Part shown: positions 33,328-42,499 of the stretch, piece by piece
Numbering within the stretch: the stretch's first letter is position 1
How the letters are laid out: every line of letters starts with the position of its first letter
Assembly (NCBI RefSeq): GCF_015550595.1
Contig: NZ_JADNBB010000002.1
Span: 1 to 64,000 of the forward strand
Reading direction: 5' to 3'
From: Parabacteroides goldsteinii
Lineage (GTDB): Bacteria > Bacteroidota > Bacteroidia > Bacteroidales > Tannerellaceae
DNA: 64,000 nt
The notes under the pieces: model-generated
Database searches by the model: none
Seen by the model: the letters and a program-made list of their open reading frames with translations, nothing else
What the model was told of the DNA's origin: nothing
Program-made: the position numbers and the translations under genes

Positions 33328-34134
33328 TTACAACGAATATGAAGTCTTTTCTTTCGCTTCTTCGGCTGTAACTTCCAGTAAATGTACCTGAACCTCGTAT
33401 AAACGTTTGTACTCAGGCGCACCTTCCGGTCGGATAGCTATGTTGGTTACCATATATTGCTGTGGTTTTGTATAATCGCCCGGAGTTCCCAGATTAGGCG
33501 CTCCGTTAACGGGATCTACTCTGCAAGCATAAATGTCTTTCATTATAAACTCCAGAACCATCTCGTTTTGTTTTACAGGCATAACGACATAGCGATACAT
33601 ATCTTCTTTTGCACTCTTTGCATCACTTTCTATTTTTTCGAAATAACCGTATGGTTTTATTGTTTCGTTGTCGAATGCAGATTGGATAAAAGCATGCCCT
33701 TTATTAGGGGTGTGATAACCCACTTTATCGAAAGAAAATATATGAGCAATATATTTTTTCCCTTCCGGTGCGGAACTGTCATCTACAATTTCCAATGTGT
33801 TTTTTACCGTCATTTTCTCTCCCGGAGCCAATGTTTTATCTAAAATCGTGATATTAGATCCGGTATTGTTTACATATTCCATTCCGTTTTCGAAAGAATT
33901 GAGTAGTGACCGGGCAATATAATTTTCCAACCACTGTCCTTTGCCATCATTATGGTTGATCTGCCATACTTTATTTACAAAAAGTTCCCGGGGACGATTT
34001 CTTACTAAACCGGTTCCCATATCCAGTTCCGAATATACCGACTCGGGTACTTCATCCCAGACAATTCCGCTTTGACAGCCGTAAAGAGCCGTTATAGCGA
34101 ATGTTATTGCGAATAATATACTTTTGATTTTCAT
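33328..34134 (-). CDS. SusCD-associated lipoprotein of unknown fold
   Basis: 268 aa: signal MKIKSILFAITFAITALYGC and a mature beta-rich protein (NTGSNITILDKTLAPGEKMTVKNTLEI and so on). Its position, directly after susD and before the operon terminator, is that of SusE/SusF-type surface glycan-binding lipoproteins, but I do not recognise the family and do not see aromatic platforms clearly. The ATG at 34134 begins a proper lipoprotein signal; an upstream in-frame start lies inside susD. Probably a cell-surface ligand-binding component of this uptake system. Confidence 0.7.
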   Translation of the reverse strand: MKIKSILFAITFAITALYGCQSGIVWDEVPESVYSELDMGTGLVRNRPRELFVNKVWQINHNDGKGQWLENYIARSLLNSFENGMEYVNNTGSNITILDKTLAPGEKMTVKNTLEIVDDSSAPEGKKYIAHIFSFDKVGYHTPNKGHAFIQSAFDNETIKPYGYFEKIESDAKSAKEDMYRYVVMPVKQNEMVLEFIMKDIYACRVDPVNGAPNLGTPGDYTKPQQYMVTNIAIRPEGAPEYKRLYEVQVHLLEVTAEEAKEKTSYSL

Positions 34135-34157
34135 GACTTTGTTATCTTTTAAAATAA

Positions 34158-36143
34158 TTATTGATAGCTTCTGTTTTCCCATCCCGGATTTTGAACAAAA
34201 TTGCGATTCACTTCCAAAGTGGAGCGTGAAAAAGGTAGTTTGTAGAATACGGCATCATCGAATTTACGATCATAATATACACTTTGATCAATCGTGCGAA
34301 CGTAGAAATAAGGAGTAAAGTATTTAGGGTCACTTTTGGGTGCCAAGTATCCGTTAAGGCCTACTTCTTCACTTTCAATTCCTTTACGGAAAATAAACAT
34401 ACCTCTGGAGTTTTTGTTTAATTCGTCGATAACAGTTTTACCTTCCGACTCTCCCCACCTGAGCAGGTCGAAGTAGCGGTGCCCGGGCACTTCGAATGCA
34501 AACTCGATACGGCGTTGTAATTTGTATTCTTCCCACAGGTCGTGACCAACTACCGATGCCTCGAAGTTATCGAGACCTGCACGGTTACGAATCTGATTGA
34601 TAGCATCTAACGTTTCATTTTCTTTACCTCCCAGTTTATAAGCAGCTTCGGCATAATTCAATAATGCTTCCGCATAACGGACCATAAAGTAGCAGGAGGG
34701 TGACTGTGTGCCGTTGACAGTTCCGTTTTCGTTGAAACGTCCGATAGTATATTTAGCGGCATAATAGCTTGTAACCGTTGATTGGGCTCCTCCGGTGATG
34801 TCTAACTTTTCAGTGTGTTTGAAATAGGTTCCCAAAGAACTGTATTTCTCCGATTTAGTCGGTTCCGAAAAGTCGATCCAGGTACGGATCAGGTATCTTT
34901 CATGCTCGGCACCGGCATAGTAGGTGCTGTCGTGGAGGATAGTTGCATAAAAACGTTTGTCCCGGTCGGTATACATATCGAGGTAGTTTTCGCTGGTTGC
35001 GGTGAATTGTCCCTGGTCATTTTGGGTTAGCCCGAGTTCTTTCGACTGGGTTGTTTTCCACCATTGCATCCATTTGCCGGTCGCTTTATCTTTCTGGTAG
35101 TAGCAATCTACCAGGTCCTGAGTTGGGTATGCACCTCCGCGTCCACCATCCCAGTCCGGATTGAAGTCGGTTGTACCTCCGTACATTTTAGCCCAGGAAA
35201 CCGGATGTGAGTAATAGCCGGGGTTGAAACCTGACCTGTTTGATTCGTTGAACATGACGGGCCAGATAGATTCTACCGACGTATGACCGTTGGATGTGTT
35301 AAACAGCTTGGCATAATCGGATTCCAACTCATATTTGCCTATCACTGATTTAGCTGCTTCATAAGCCATTTGATAATAATGCCCGGCATCTTTCGTGAAC
35401 TTATAAAGTGTTTTGCTTTCGACAGAACCGGCCAACTGATCATATAGTCCTTTGGCTGATGCTTCGGCCGCACAGGCTGCAGCTAATGCACTGCGTGATT
35501 TCAGTACTTGTACAGCATTTTCATTAAGCAAACCCAGAGTCGGTTTAACCGATGCTTTTTTGAATAACTCCAAAGCTTTGTCATAATCGCTTAGGATTTG
35601 ATCGAATACCTCTTCACGACTGTTTTGAGGAAGCATTGTTTCATCGAAGATAGTCATTGTATTGGTGATGATCGGCATGATACCCCAATATCTTTCCATA
35701 TCGGCATAGTACAGGGCACGAAATGCATAACTTTCTGCCAATAGCTGACTTGATTCTTCTTCAGTGATGTTGGGTACTTCCGGAATGCGCTCGATGGCCA
35801 GATTCGTTTGACGTATCCGTTTGTATCCATCCCCCCAGGGGGCTCCGACTATACCAGCACTGTTCATTTCGTCATACCGTCTGCCGTTATAGTCGTATTG
35901 ACGGAATGTATTCTGGTCGCGGTCTATATTACCACATGCATTGTCCGACCATTGCTCGGCCTGGAATGCCTGGTTAGCTCCGGCAGGTCCCCATAAATAG
36001 AATTGATTGACGAAAGTACGCGATAACTGTGCGTTTGCCCAGAATTGATCTTCGAATACACTGGTGGTCGGTTCGATTCCCAGCGGGTCACAACTGGAGA
36101 GACAAACCGCAGTGCATAACGCTAATATATTTAATTTCTTCAT
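34158..36143 (-). CDS. SusD/RagB family nutrient-binding lipoprotein
   Basis: 661 aa outer-membrane lipoprotein: signal MKKLNILALCTAVCLSSC. The SusD family layout is present: an N-terminal SusD-like segment (FVNQFYLWGPAGANQAFQAE), TPR-like helices in which YAFRALYYADMERYWG is the typical RAxxYxxLxxxxG motif, and a C-terminal RagB block (RYAEALLNYAEAAYKLGG, AINQIRNRAGL, RRIEFAFEVPGHRYFDLLRWG). It lids the partner TonB-dependent transporter and captures substrate. No glycosidases or sulfatases are near, so the substrate cannot be inferred. Confidence 0.95.
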   Translation of the reverse strand: MKKLNILALCTAVCLSSCDPLGIEPTTSVFEDQFWANAQLSRTFVNQFYLWGPAGANQAFQAEQWSDNACGNIDRDQNTFRQYDYNGRRYDEMNSAGIVGAPWGDGYKRIRQTNLAIERIPEVPNITEEESSQLLAESYAFRALYYADMERYWGIMPIITNTMTIFDETMLPQNSREEVFDQILSDYDKALELFKKASVKPTLGLLNENAVQVLKSRSALAAACAAEASAKGLYDQLAGSVESKTLYKFTKDAGHYYQMAYEAAKSVIGKYELESDYAKLFNTSNGHTSVESIWPVMFNESNRSGFNPGYYSHPVSWAKMYGGTTDFNPDWDGGRGGAYPTQDLVDCYYQKDKATGKWMQWWKTTQSKELGLTQNDQGQFTATSENYLDMYTDRDKRFYATILHDSTYYAGAEHERYLIRTWIDFSEPTKSEKYSSLGTYFKHTEKLDITGGAQSTVTSYYAAKYTIGRFNENGTVNGTQSPSCYFMVRYAEALLNYAEAAYKLGGKENETLDAINQIRNRAGLDNFEASVVGHDLWEEYKLQRRIEFAFEVPGHRYFDLLRWGESEGKTVIDELNKNSRGMFIFRKGIESEEVGLNGYLAPKSDPKYFTPYFYVRTIDQSVYYDRKFDDAVFYKLPFSRSTLEVNRNFVQNPGWENRSYQ

Positions 36144-36164
36144 TTTTCTTATGTTATAATGTGA

Positions 36165-39100
36165 TTACAATGTTAATGTTGCGCTCAGTGTGAATGAACG
36201 TTGTGTAGGATAACTACCCAGTTTGTTGCCTCCCCAGATAGAGTTAGCCGGCAAGTATTCAGGGTCGGTTAAATTGTGGAACGGATTTCCTTTCTTTACC
36301 CAGGTGCAGACATTATTGGCTACAAAATTAACCTGCAAGCCTTTGATATAGCTTATGTTTTTGAGAACCCGGCGTTTCAGGTCGTAGCTGACACTGATGT
36401 TTTTCAGTTTCAGATAAGAAGCGTCGTATACCCAGGCATCGACATAATTGTATCCCCAGCCATAAGTCGAGTTGGTAGGCAATGGAAGTTTATTGGTAAT
36501 AGGATTACTTGGGGTATATGATTCCGGATACAGGTATTTGCCATAATGCCAGTAGTAGTCCTGTTGTGAACGGGCCGGTGAAGTGACATCACCTGTCACA
36601 TTGCCTGCTCCCTGAAAGAATACTTCAAAACTAAAATCTTTCCAACCCACTCCTAATGTGATTCCGTAAAGAGATTGAGGAACTATACCCCCTCTTTCTT
36701 CTATTACCTGGTCGCCGCCATTTAACACACCGTCACCATTGATATCCAGCATACGGAAGGTTCCTAATGCGTGGTTGCGTCCGAAGTGCATATATGAATT
36801 ATACATGTCCTGATATGAGGTAAACAAACCATTTGTTTTCCAGGATTGCGAGTATGTATCTTGTACATTGTTTTTACCCAGATCGTTTAAGTTGGGATAA
36901 TAGTAGCTTTCCGATTGTTTGGCGTGCCTTACCGCCACTTGTTCCCAATAGGTATAGTTTCCACCGATTCTATAGGTAAAATCGCCGATGCGATCGCTCC
37001 AATTTAAAGAAAATTCAACACCGCCTTTGTGATTGGTTACATAAGGTGCATTCATTTTGGGCGTATTGGGCAGACCTAAAATAGGTGTATAGGTTATTTC
37101 TGGATTCATGTCTATTTCTTCCCCTTTATTCAGATACAGATAAGTATCGAACGAGCCTGTCAAACGGTCTTTAAAGAATCCGAAGTCGACACCACCACTG
37201 ATTTGTTGCGATTCACCCCAGGTAAGGTTGCTGGAAACATTTGTTTCAGTCCAAACCGAATTGGAATTCATGTTTTCTCCCAGGAGGATATTGTTTGCTT
37301 TGCTATCGTTTTTGGATAGTCCGTATTGATTCATATAGCTGAACGGGCTTGCCAGCTCCTGGCCTACAACTCCGTAACCGCCTCGAATCTTAAACATGCT
37401 GATCCAGTCTTTATCGATAATGTCTTTGATGAACTCTTCTTCCGTCAACACCCAACCGGCAGATGCTGCATAGAAAAATCCCCAGCGTTTATCCGGATGG
37501 TAGCATAACGAACCGTTGTAATTGGCACTTAATTGTAGCAGATATTTGCTGTCGTAGTCGTAAGTGATACGCCCAACATAGGATGCCGATCCCCATAGTC
37601 CTTCTGTCCCTTTCATTTCCTGCATTGTCGCTCCGGCCTCTATCTGCGGATTATAAATGCTTGGGTAGCCATATTTCTTTGCCATGGTCGAGTTTGTTCT
37701 GCGCTTTTGACTCGTATAGTTGATCATGGCAGTCAGATTATGTTTGCCGAAAGACCGGTTGTAATCTGCTTGCAGGATACCTGTCGTCAGTGAGTAGTTG
37801 TCCCATGTTTGAGATAAATTGGCATCATTCGGGTTATAACTGTTTTCCTGTGTTGCATAAGGGCTGGAGTATACGCCGACTTCCGGATGACTAAAGCTTT
37901 TGTTCATCGAGTTACTGTAATTGAAGTTGACACTACCGCTGACAGATAATCCCTCTACCCATGGTAAACTCCATTTTAAACCGATGTTCGACTGTAGCCG
38001 GTAGTCATCCGTATTGTTGAATCCGGTACGCAAGCGCGCGTCCAACCCTCCGGCTCTTTCCAGACCGGTTGTCCAGTTTTGTGGTATTCTGTGCATTTCG
38101 TTTCCTTCAATCAAGACAGAGTTGAAGATGCCGTCACCCCCCTGTGGTTGCTTCTTTTTGGCCATCACGCCATTTAGGTTCAGCGTGAATCTCAGGCTCT
38201 TGTCTTTCAGCAGGTAAGCATCTGTATTGACAATCGCGTTGTACTGTTCGTAATCGTAAGAATCGCTGATACCGGATTGTTTCATATAACCCAGACTAGA
38301 GTAATATCTTACCCTTTCGCTACCTCCGCGCACACTAAGGTTCGTTTGAGTCATCGGCTGGGTATGATTAAAGAAATCCCAGGCATCATAGTCACCATAA
38401 TAGTTTTCGATATCCTTTCCTTGAGTAACGAACGGATTGAACAAATCGTTTATATCACCAAGTGAGTATCCTAAAGCGTATTTTTGATTGACCATGTCGG
38501 TAATTTCCTGGCGATTATGTCCTTGCGAATTCAAATACCCCATGTAATATTTAGACATTTCCGTTGCGTTGAAAGCGGGACTTTCGGCCATACTGGCTGC
38601 ATACAGATCGTTTTTCATGTTTACATAATCCCAGGTACTCATCGCTTTGGGCCTGTAAGAAGGGGTCATCACGGTCATTTTCTGACTTACCGATATTTCC
38701 AACTGGCCTTCCTGTCCTTTCTTGGTGGTGACCACCACAACACCGTCGCTTGCACGGGGGCCGTATACCGCTGTGGCCGAAGCATCTTTCAGGATACTCA
38801 TGGAGGCTATATCGTCCGGGCGCAAACGGTTGAAGAATACTTCACCCTGGCTGGTTTCCATCACCACGTCATCGATTACGTATAAGATATTGCTACCACC
38901 GCGGATCCAGATTTTGGAAGTTTCGCCCGGAGCTCCCGAACGTGCCTGGGAAATAATACCGGATACACGACCTCCTAATCCGTCACTGGGAGAGGTAACC
39001 GGTAGTTTTGCGATCGATTCGATTTTAACGTTAACAGCAGCAGCCGTTAACGTCTTTGTCTTTTGGACACCGCTAAAACCGGTGACAACGACTTCGTCCA

Positions 39101-39452
39101 GGGCTTGTGAGTCTTCTATTAACTTTACGTTAATGGAGGCTTGTCCTGTGTACTTGACTTCCTGTGTGGTATAACCTACGAAAGAAATTTGAATGACACT
39201 TCCGACCTTCACGTCTTCGAGGGTAAATCGACCGTCAAGGTCAGTAATAATACCGTTTGTGGTTCCTTTCACAATGACAGAGGCTCCGGTTACGGGGCCG
39301 AATTCATCTTCTACTGTACCTGTTACTTTCCCGTTTTGCTGGGAAATGCTCACGCTCGGTCTAATGGGTGTTGTGTCGGCTTTTATGCTCTCGGGAGAAC
39401 ATAATATGCCTGCAACCAACATTAAACCAACCGGTTTGAAGTTTTTTAGCAT
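36165..39452 (-). CDS. SusC/RagA family TonB-linked outer-membrane transporter
   Basis: 1095 aa. Signal peptide, then a carboxypeptidase-regulatory-like domain (KVTGTVEDEFGPVTGASVIVKG, about 45-130), a TonB box region (LDEVVVTGF), a plug domain (about 125-250, VYGPRASDGVVVVTTKKG), and a 22-strand barrel ending RSFTLSATLTL. First gene of susC - susD - lipoprotein (20 nt to susD). The ATG at 39452 (MLKNFKPVGLMLV) gives the signal peptide. Upstream lie 21-bp inverted repeats (39601 and 39767) that may bound an invertible promoter, so expression may be phase-variable. Confidence 0.95.
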   Translation of the reverse strand: MLKNFKPVGLMLVAGILCSPESIKADTTPIRPSVSISQQNGKVTGTVEDEFGPVTGASVIVKGTTNGIITDLDGRFTLEDVKVGSVIQISFVGYTTQEVKYTGQASINVKLIEDSQALDEVVVTGFSGVQKTKTLTAAAVNVKIESIAKLPVTSPSDGLGGRVSGIISQARSGAPGETSKIWIRGGSNILYVIDDVVMETSQGEVFFNRLRPDDIASMSILKDASATAVYGPRASDGVVVVTTKKGQEGQLEISVSQKMTVMTPSYRPKAMSTWDYVNMKNDLYAASMAESPAFNATEMSKYYMGYLNSQGHNRQEITDMVNQKYALGYSLGDINDLFNPFVTQGKDIENYYGDYDAWDFFNHTQPMTQTNLSVRGGSERVRYYSSLGYMKQSGISDSYDYEQYNAIVNTDAYLLKDKSLRFTLNLNGVMAKKKQPQGGDGIFNSVLIEGNEMHRIPQNWTTGLERAGGLDARLRTGFNNTDDYRLQSNIGLKWSLPWVEGLSVSGSVNFNYSNSMNKSFSHPEVGVYSSPYATQENSYNPNDANLSQTWDNYSLTTGILQADYNRSFGKHNLTAMINYTSQKRRTNSTMAKKYGYPSIYNPQIEAGATMQEMKGTEGLWGSASYVGRITYDYDSKYLLQLSANYNGSLCYHPDKRWGFFYAASAGWVLTEEEFIKDIIDKDWISMFKIRGGYGVVGQELASPFSYMNQYGLSKNDSKANNILLGENMNSNSVWTETNVSSNLTWGESQQISGGVDFGFFKDRLTGSFDTYLYLNKGEEIDMNPEITYTPILGLPNTPKMNAPYVTNHKGGVEFSLNWSDRIGDFTYRIGGNYTYWEQVAVRHAKQSESYYYPNLNDLGKNNVQDTYSQSWKTNGLFTSYQDMYNSYMHFGRNHALGTFRMLDINGDGVLNGGDQVIEERGGIVPQSLYGITLGVGWKDFSFEVFFQGAGNVTGDVTSPARSQQDYYWHYGKYLYPESYTPSNPITNKLPLPTNSTYGWGYNYVDAWVYDASYLKLKNISVSYDLKRRVLKNISYIKGLQVNFVANNVCTWVKKGNPFHNLTDPEYLPANSIWGGNKLGSYPTQRSFTLSATLTL

Positions 39453-39600
39453 AATGTGCGTTTTTAGTTTGTTATTAATTATGTAATAGGTAAAAAATAT
39501 CAATGTTGTTTCGGAGTTTTCCGATCATCGTCCGTCTACACCTAACGAGTTGGTAGTAAAACTGAATTCAATTGTTGTTGCCATATAATATTAGTTTTAA

Positions 39601-39621
39601 TTAGTTCATAGAGAACTATGG
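39601..39621. repeat. Inverted repeat (susC-proximal) of a possible invertible segment
   Basis: TTAGTTCATAGAGAACTATGG plus one base; its reverse complement matches 39767-39787 at 20 of 21 positions. The core CATAG-AGAA-CTATG is itself a dyad. It lies 149 bp upstream of the susC start. Confidence 0.7.
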
Positions 39622-39714
39622 CGTATTAGGTTCACGGTCTAAATTATTCTAAGAAAAAGCCGTATTTATCGACTTTTATTTGTGGTCAAAAACGGGTTAT
39701 GTGAAATAAAAGTT

Positions 39715-39722
39715 TAATTTTG
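39715..39722 (+). promoter_or_regulatory. Possible -7 element pointing away from susC
   Basis: TAATTTTG matches TAnnTTTG on the + strand inside the 145-bp segment between the inverted repeats; the -33 region is weak. It points away from susC. Inversion would bring it to about 39673-39666 on the minus strand, reading into susC. I find no minus-strand TAnnTTTG in the segment. The remaining gene-free sequence of 39453-40065 shows nothing else that I can support. Confidence 0.4.
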
Positions 39723-39766
39723 TACGCTATATATCGAATTATTTTATAATATTTGCAAAATGATAA

Positions 39767-39787
39767 CCATAGTTCTCTATGGACTAA
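39767..39787. repeat. Inverted repeat (distal) of a possible invertible segment
   Basis: CCATAGTTCTCTATGG (39767-39782) with ACTAA following; reverse-complement partner of 39601-39621 with one mismatch. Because each copy is itself dyad-symmetric, the pair could alternatively be two operator sites. Confidence 0.7.
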
Positions 39788-40065
39788 GATTAATTATAAA
39801 ATATTTTTTCTGTCTTTTCCCATAAGAAACAATATCAAATAACTCTAGCGATCCGTCTTAAGATTCAGATATTTATAATGTACAATTAGCGTAAATTCGT
39901 TTGATTATTGTTTGTCGTAAAATTTTGTGAGTGAAACTAGTTTTTACATTTTTAGTTATGCGTTTATTCTTATTGATATATGTTGTGTAAGTTTTGTCTT
40001 TTTGTGGCTTTGATGATAGTTGCAATATTTCGGGAAATATTTTTTCATGGGGGCTGGCTTTCTTT

Positions 40066-42330
40066 TTATATCTGTTTGGCAGGTATCTTCAGTGTAAAGC
40101 GACTGCCTTTGCCTTGTGCGGAACTAACCTGTATATCCCCTTTCAATCGTTCAGCTATGGTCTTGCAGATAGAGAGTCCGAGGCCGGTTCCTTGTGCAAA
40201 TTCATCTTGTTTGTAGAATCGTTCGAACACTTTATCGAGTGCACTCTGTGACATGCCTATACCTGTATCTTCCACGTAGATGTACACCTGTTTCTCATTC
40301 AGGTTATAATTGTATCCCAATTTGATGTATCCGCTCTTCGTGAATTTGACAGCATTGTTTATGAAGTTCGTGATCACCTGGGTTAACCGGAAACGGTCTG
40401 CATATACCTCGACGGGAACTTCCGGAACATTTTTTATAAACTGGATATGTGCAGGGATCAATAGATGATGTGTCTGATAAATTTCATCTACCAGGTCATT
40501 CAGTTTGAATGTCTCGAAAGTGAAACTCATACGGCCCGATTCGATGCGTGATAGTTCCAGGATGTCGTTGATCAGTTTCAATAGCAGATTACTGTTTTTG
40601 TTGATCGTGTCTTTGAATACCTCTTTTTCTTCTTCAGACAGATCCGTTTCTTCCTGCAAAAGGTTCGAGAAGCCGACAATGGCATTCAAAGGTGTTCGTA
40701 TTTCATGACTCATATTGGCCAGGAAAGCCGATTTCATCTTATTGGCCTCTTCTGCTTTCTCCTGCAGGTCAATGAGCTTTTGTTCCTTTTCCTTGAAAGA
40801 CTGTATGTTCAGGCAGAGACCAATCACGGCTTGATCCGGTTCTGATTTATCTTCTCCGTGATTGTAACGTAATTCCCACCAACTGTATTTTTTTCCGCTG
40901 AAGTTAAAACGGCATTGAATGGTCGTTTCTTCCCATATCCCGGAGTTTATATCCCGGATATGACAACTTAGATGCTCCTGGTCGTCCGGATGTGTTAAGG
41001 ATAACAATTCGGCAAGAGGCATTTCACGCGGTTGTATCTGATTTGCCGTAAAGAAATCATTTTCAAAAATGAACACTCCGTTCTCCAGTCGCCAGGCGTA
41101 TGTATTTCCACCTTCCATAGCTAAACGGAGGAAACGCCGTTCTTTTATCAGATTTGTCTGTACCAGTCGTTTCCGTTTGGATTCGCTTCTGTACAGGTAG
41201 AATAATTGAGTAATGATGTAGATGATCAGAACAAGGAAGAGAATAGTTCCGATAATCATTGCCTTTTGATATCGCTCGTAGAATGGCTGGTTATAAATAA
41301 TACTATCTGCCGGCAGGTCACTCGTTTTTATATTGAAACGCAGCATTTCATCCCAGTCGAACGCATATACTTTCGGGCTTTCCACCATAGGAAAGGCAGA
41401 CGGCTTTTTTCCGTTGATAATGGCGGCAGCTCTTTCCGATACGATATCGGTCTGTATCTCCAGTGTGGTAAAATATCCGCCTGTAATACCTTTGCCATCA
41501 TTGAACCCGTTATTGATCACGGTGAAATTCGGAACATTGGCCAAGCGTCCGATGGTTAACACATCAAAGTCGAGGATGATTTGCAGGCAGGCGGTATATG
41601 GTTTACTTTGAAAGATGGCCAATAATCCTTTTGCGGAAAGGTAAGCTGTTTCCGTGGTGAATAAAATAGACTTTCCCGGTTCACCGTGGCAGATATCTTC
41701 CGGATATTCATTTTTCTTTTGATGAAATAGGCCGATCCGTATGGTTCTGCCTGTGCCTTTCACTTCCTCCTGGATGGTCTTGAACGATTCTCTTCCCATA
41801 AAGCGTGCATGCTTGAAGAAAAGTATATTTGACGATCCGTATAGTTTCTCTATCAGTTCAATGGTCGTTATATAATCCGGTTTATCCCAAAATCCGCAGA
41901 AATTCGGGTGTTGCTCCAGTAAGGAGTAATTCGGGAAGTTCACACCGGAAAAGACAACAGGCCTGTTTTTTCCCAGCGGGTGATTGCAAGCCATCAGGGT
42001 ATAAGTAGCCTGGTCGTCATTTACAAGTATGATATCCGGGTTCCAATGTTTTATCGAGTCGAGATACTGATACATCCTTGCATTCTCCTCAGCCTCATTG
42101 TAGCGTTCGCTATCCAGATAGAATGTACGGACATCGGTATTGATCTTCTTTTGTTTCAGCTTTTCTGAAACCAGGTTGCTGAATTTGGAGTAGGTGACAA
42201 GATCTTTTGTATAGGAGTGTATTACCAATACTTTGTATAAAGGCTCATTTGTATGTGCTTTTAATACTCCTACCTCTGTCATCGACATACATAAAAGAAG
42301 GAAAGTCAGTATTTGTATAAAATTTTTCAA
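40066..42330 (-). CDS. Sensor histidine kinase with periplasmic ABC-substrate-binding-like domain
   Basis: 754 aa. N-terminal signal-like hydrophobic segment, a periplasmic region (about 25-360) like the ABC_sub_bind family (KVLVIHSYTKDL, PDIILVNDDQAT, NRPVVFSGVNFPN), a transmembrane helix (AMIIGTILFLVLIIYIITQL), a PAS-like domain (about 405-505), HisKA with H542 in MSHEIRTPLNAI, and HATPase_c (NNAVKFTKSGYI, DTGIGM, GTGLGLSI). There is no receiver domain and no response regulator alongside: an orphan kinase. The start is TTG at 42330-42328, chosen because it keeps the signal peptide. It is on the same strand as the downstream SusCD operon and may sense its substrate. Confidence 0.9.
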   Translation of the reverse strand: MKNFIQILTFLLLCMSMTEVGVLKAHTNEPLYKVLVIHSYTKDLVTYSKFSNLVSEKLKQKKINTDVRTFYLDSERYNEAEENARMYQYLDSIKHWNPDIILVNDDQATYTLMACNHPLGKNRPVVFSGVNFPNYSLLEQHPNFCGFWDKPDYITTIELIEKLYGSSNILFFKHARFMGRESFKTIQEEVKGTGRTIRIGLFHQKKNEYPEDICHGEPGKSILFTTETAYLSAKGLLAIFQSKPYTACLQIILDFDVLTIGRLANVPNFTVINNGFNDGKGITGGYFTTLEIQTDIVSERAAAIINGKKPSAFPMVESPKVYAFDWDEMLRFNIKTSDLPADSIIYNQPFYERYQKAMIIGTILFLVLIIYIITQLFYLYRSESKRKRLVQTNLIKERRFLRLAMEGGNTYAWRLENGVFIFENDFFTANQIQPREMPLAELLSLTHPDDQEHLSCHIRDINSGIWEETTIQCRFNFSGKKYSWWELRYNHGEDKSEPDQAVIGLCLNIQSFKEKEQKLIDLQEKAEEANKMKSAFLANMSHEIRTPLNAIVGFSNLLQEETDLSEEEKEVFKDTINKNSNLLLKLINDILELSRIESGRMSFTFETFKLNDLVDEIYQTHHLLIPAHIQFIKNVPEVPVEVYADRFRLTQVITNFINNAVKFTKSGYIKLGYNYNLNEKQVYIYVEDTGIGMSQSALDKVFERFYKQDEFAQGTGLGLSICKTIAERLKGDIQVSSAQGKGSRFTLKIPAKQI

Positions 42331-42385
42331 GAAGTATATCCTGTTAAATAGCTTTACCCTATTCTATTAGTTTGCTTATATAATG

Positions 42386-42429
42386 CACAGTGTTATACAT
42401 GGCCAACCGGACCGAAGTATAACACTGTG
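42386..42429 (-). promoter_or_regulatory. Hairpin in the probable 5' leader of the histidine kinase gene
   Basis: CACAGTGTTATAC (42386-42398) and GTATAACACTGTG (42417-42429) form a perfect 13-bp stem with an 18-nt loop. A minus-strand TATCTTTGC -7 element lies at 42460-42452, so the hairpin would fall in the kinase leader, 56 nt before the TTG start. It lacks a T run on the minus strand; on the + strand TTTATTCTTTC follows. Confidence 0.5.
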
Positions 42430-42499
42430 TTTATTCTTTCTGTAATTGCACGCAAAGATAATTAAAAGGTGAACAAAATCAACGGTTCTTAGGGAATAG

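Noticed and set aside
39601-39787. Terminal inverted repeats of an insertion sequence
   Set aside because: Only 145 bp lie between them, with no transposase frame and no target duplication seen.
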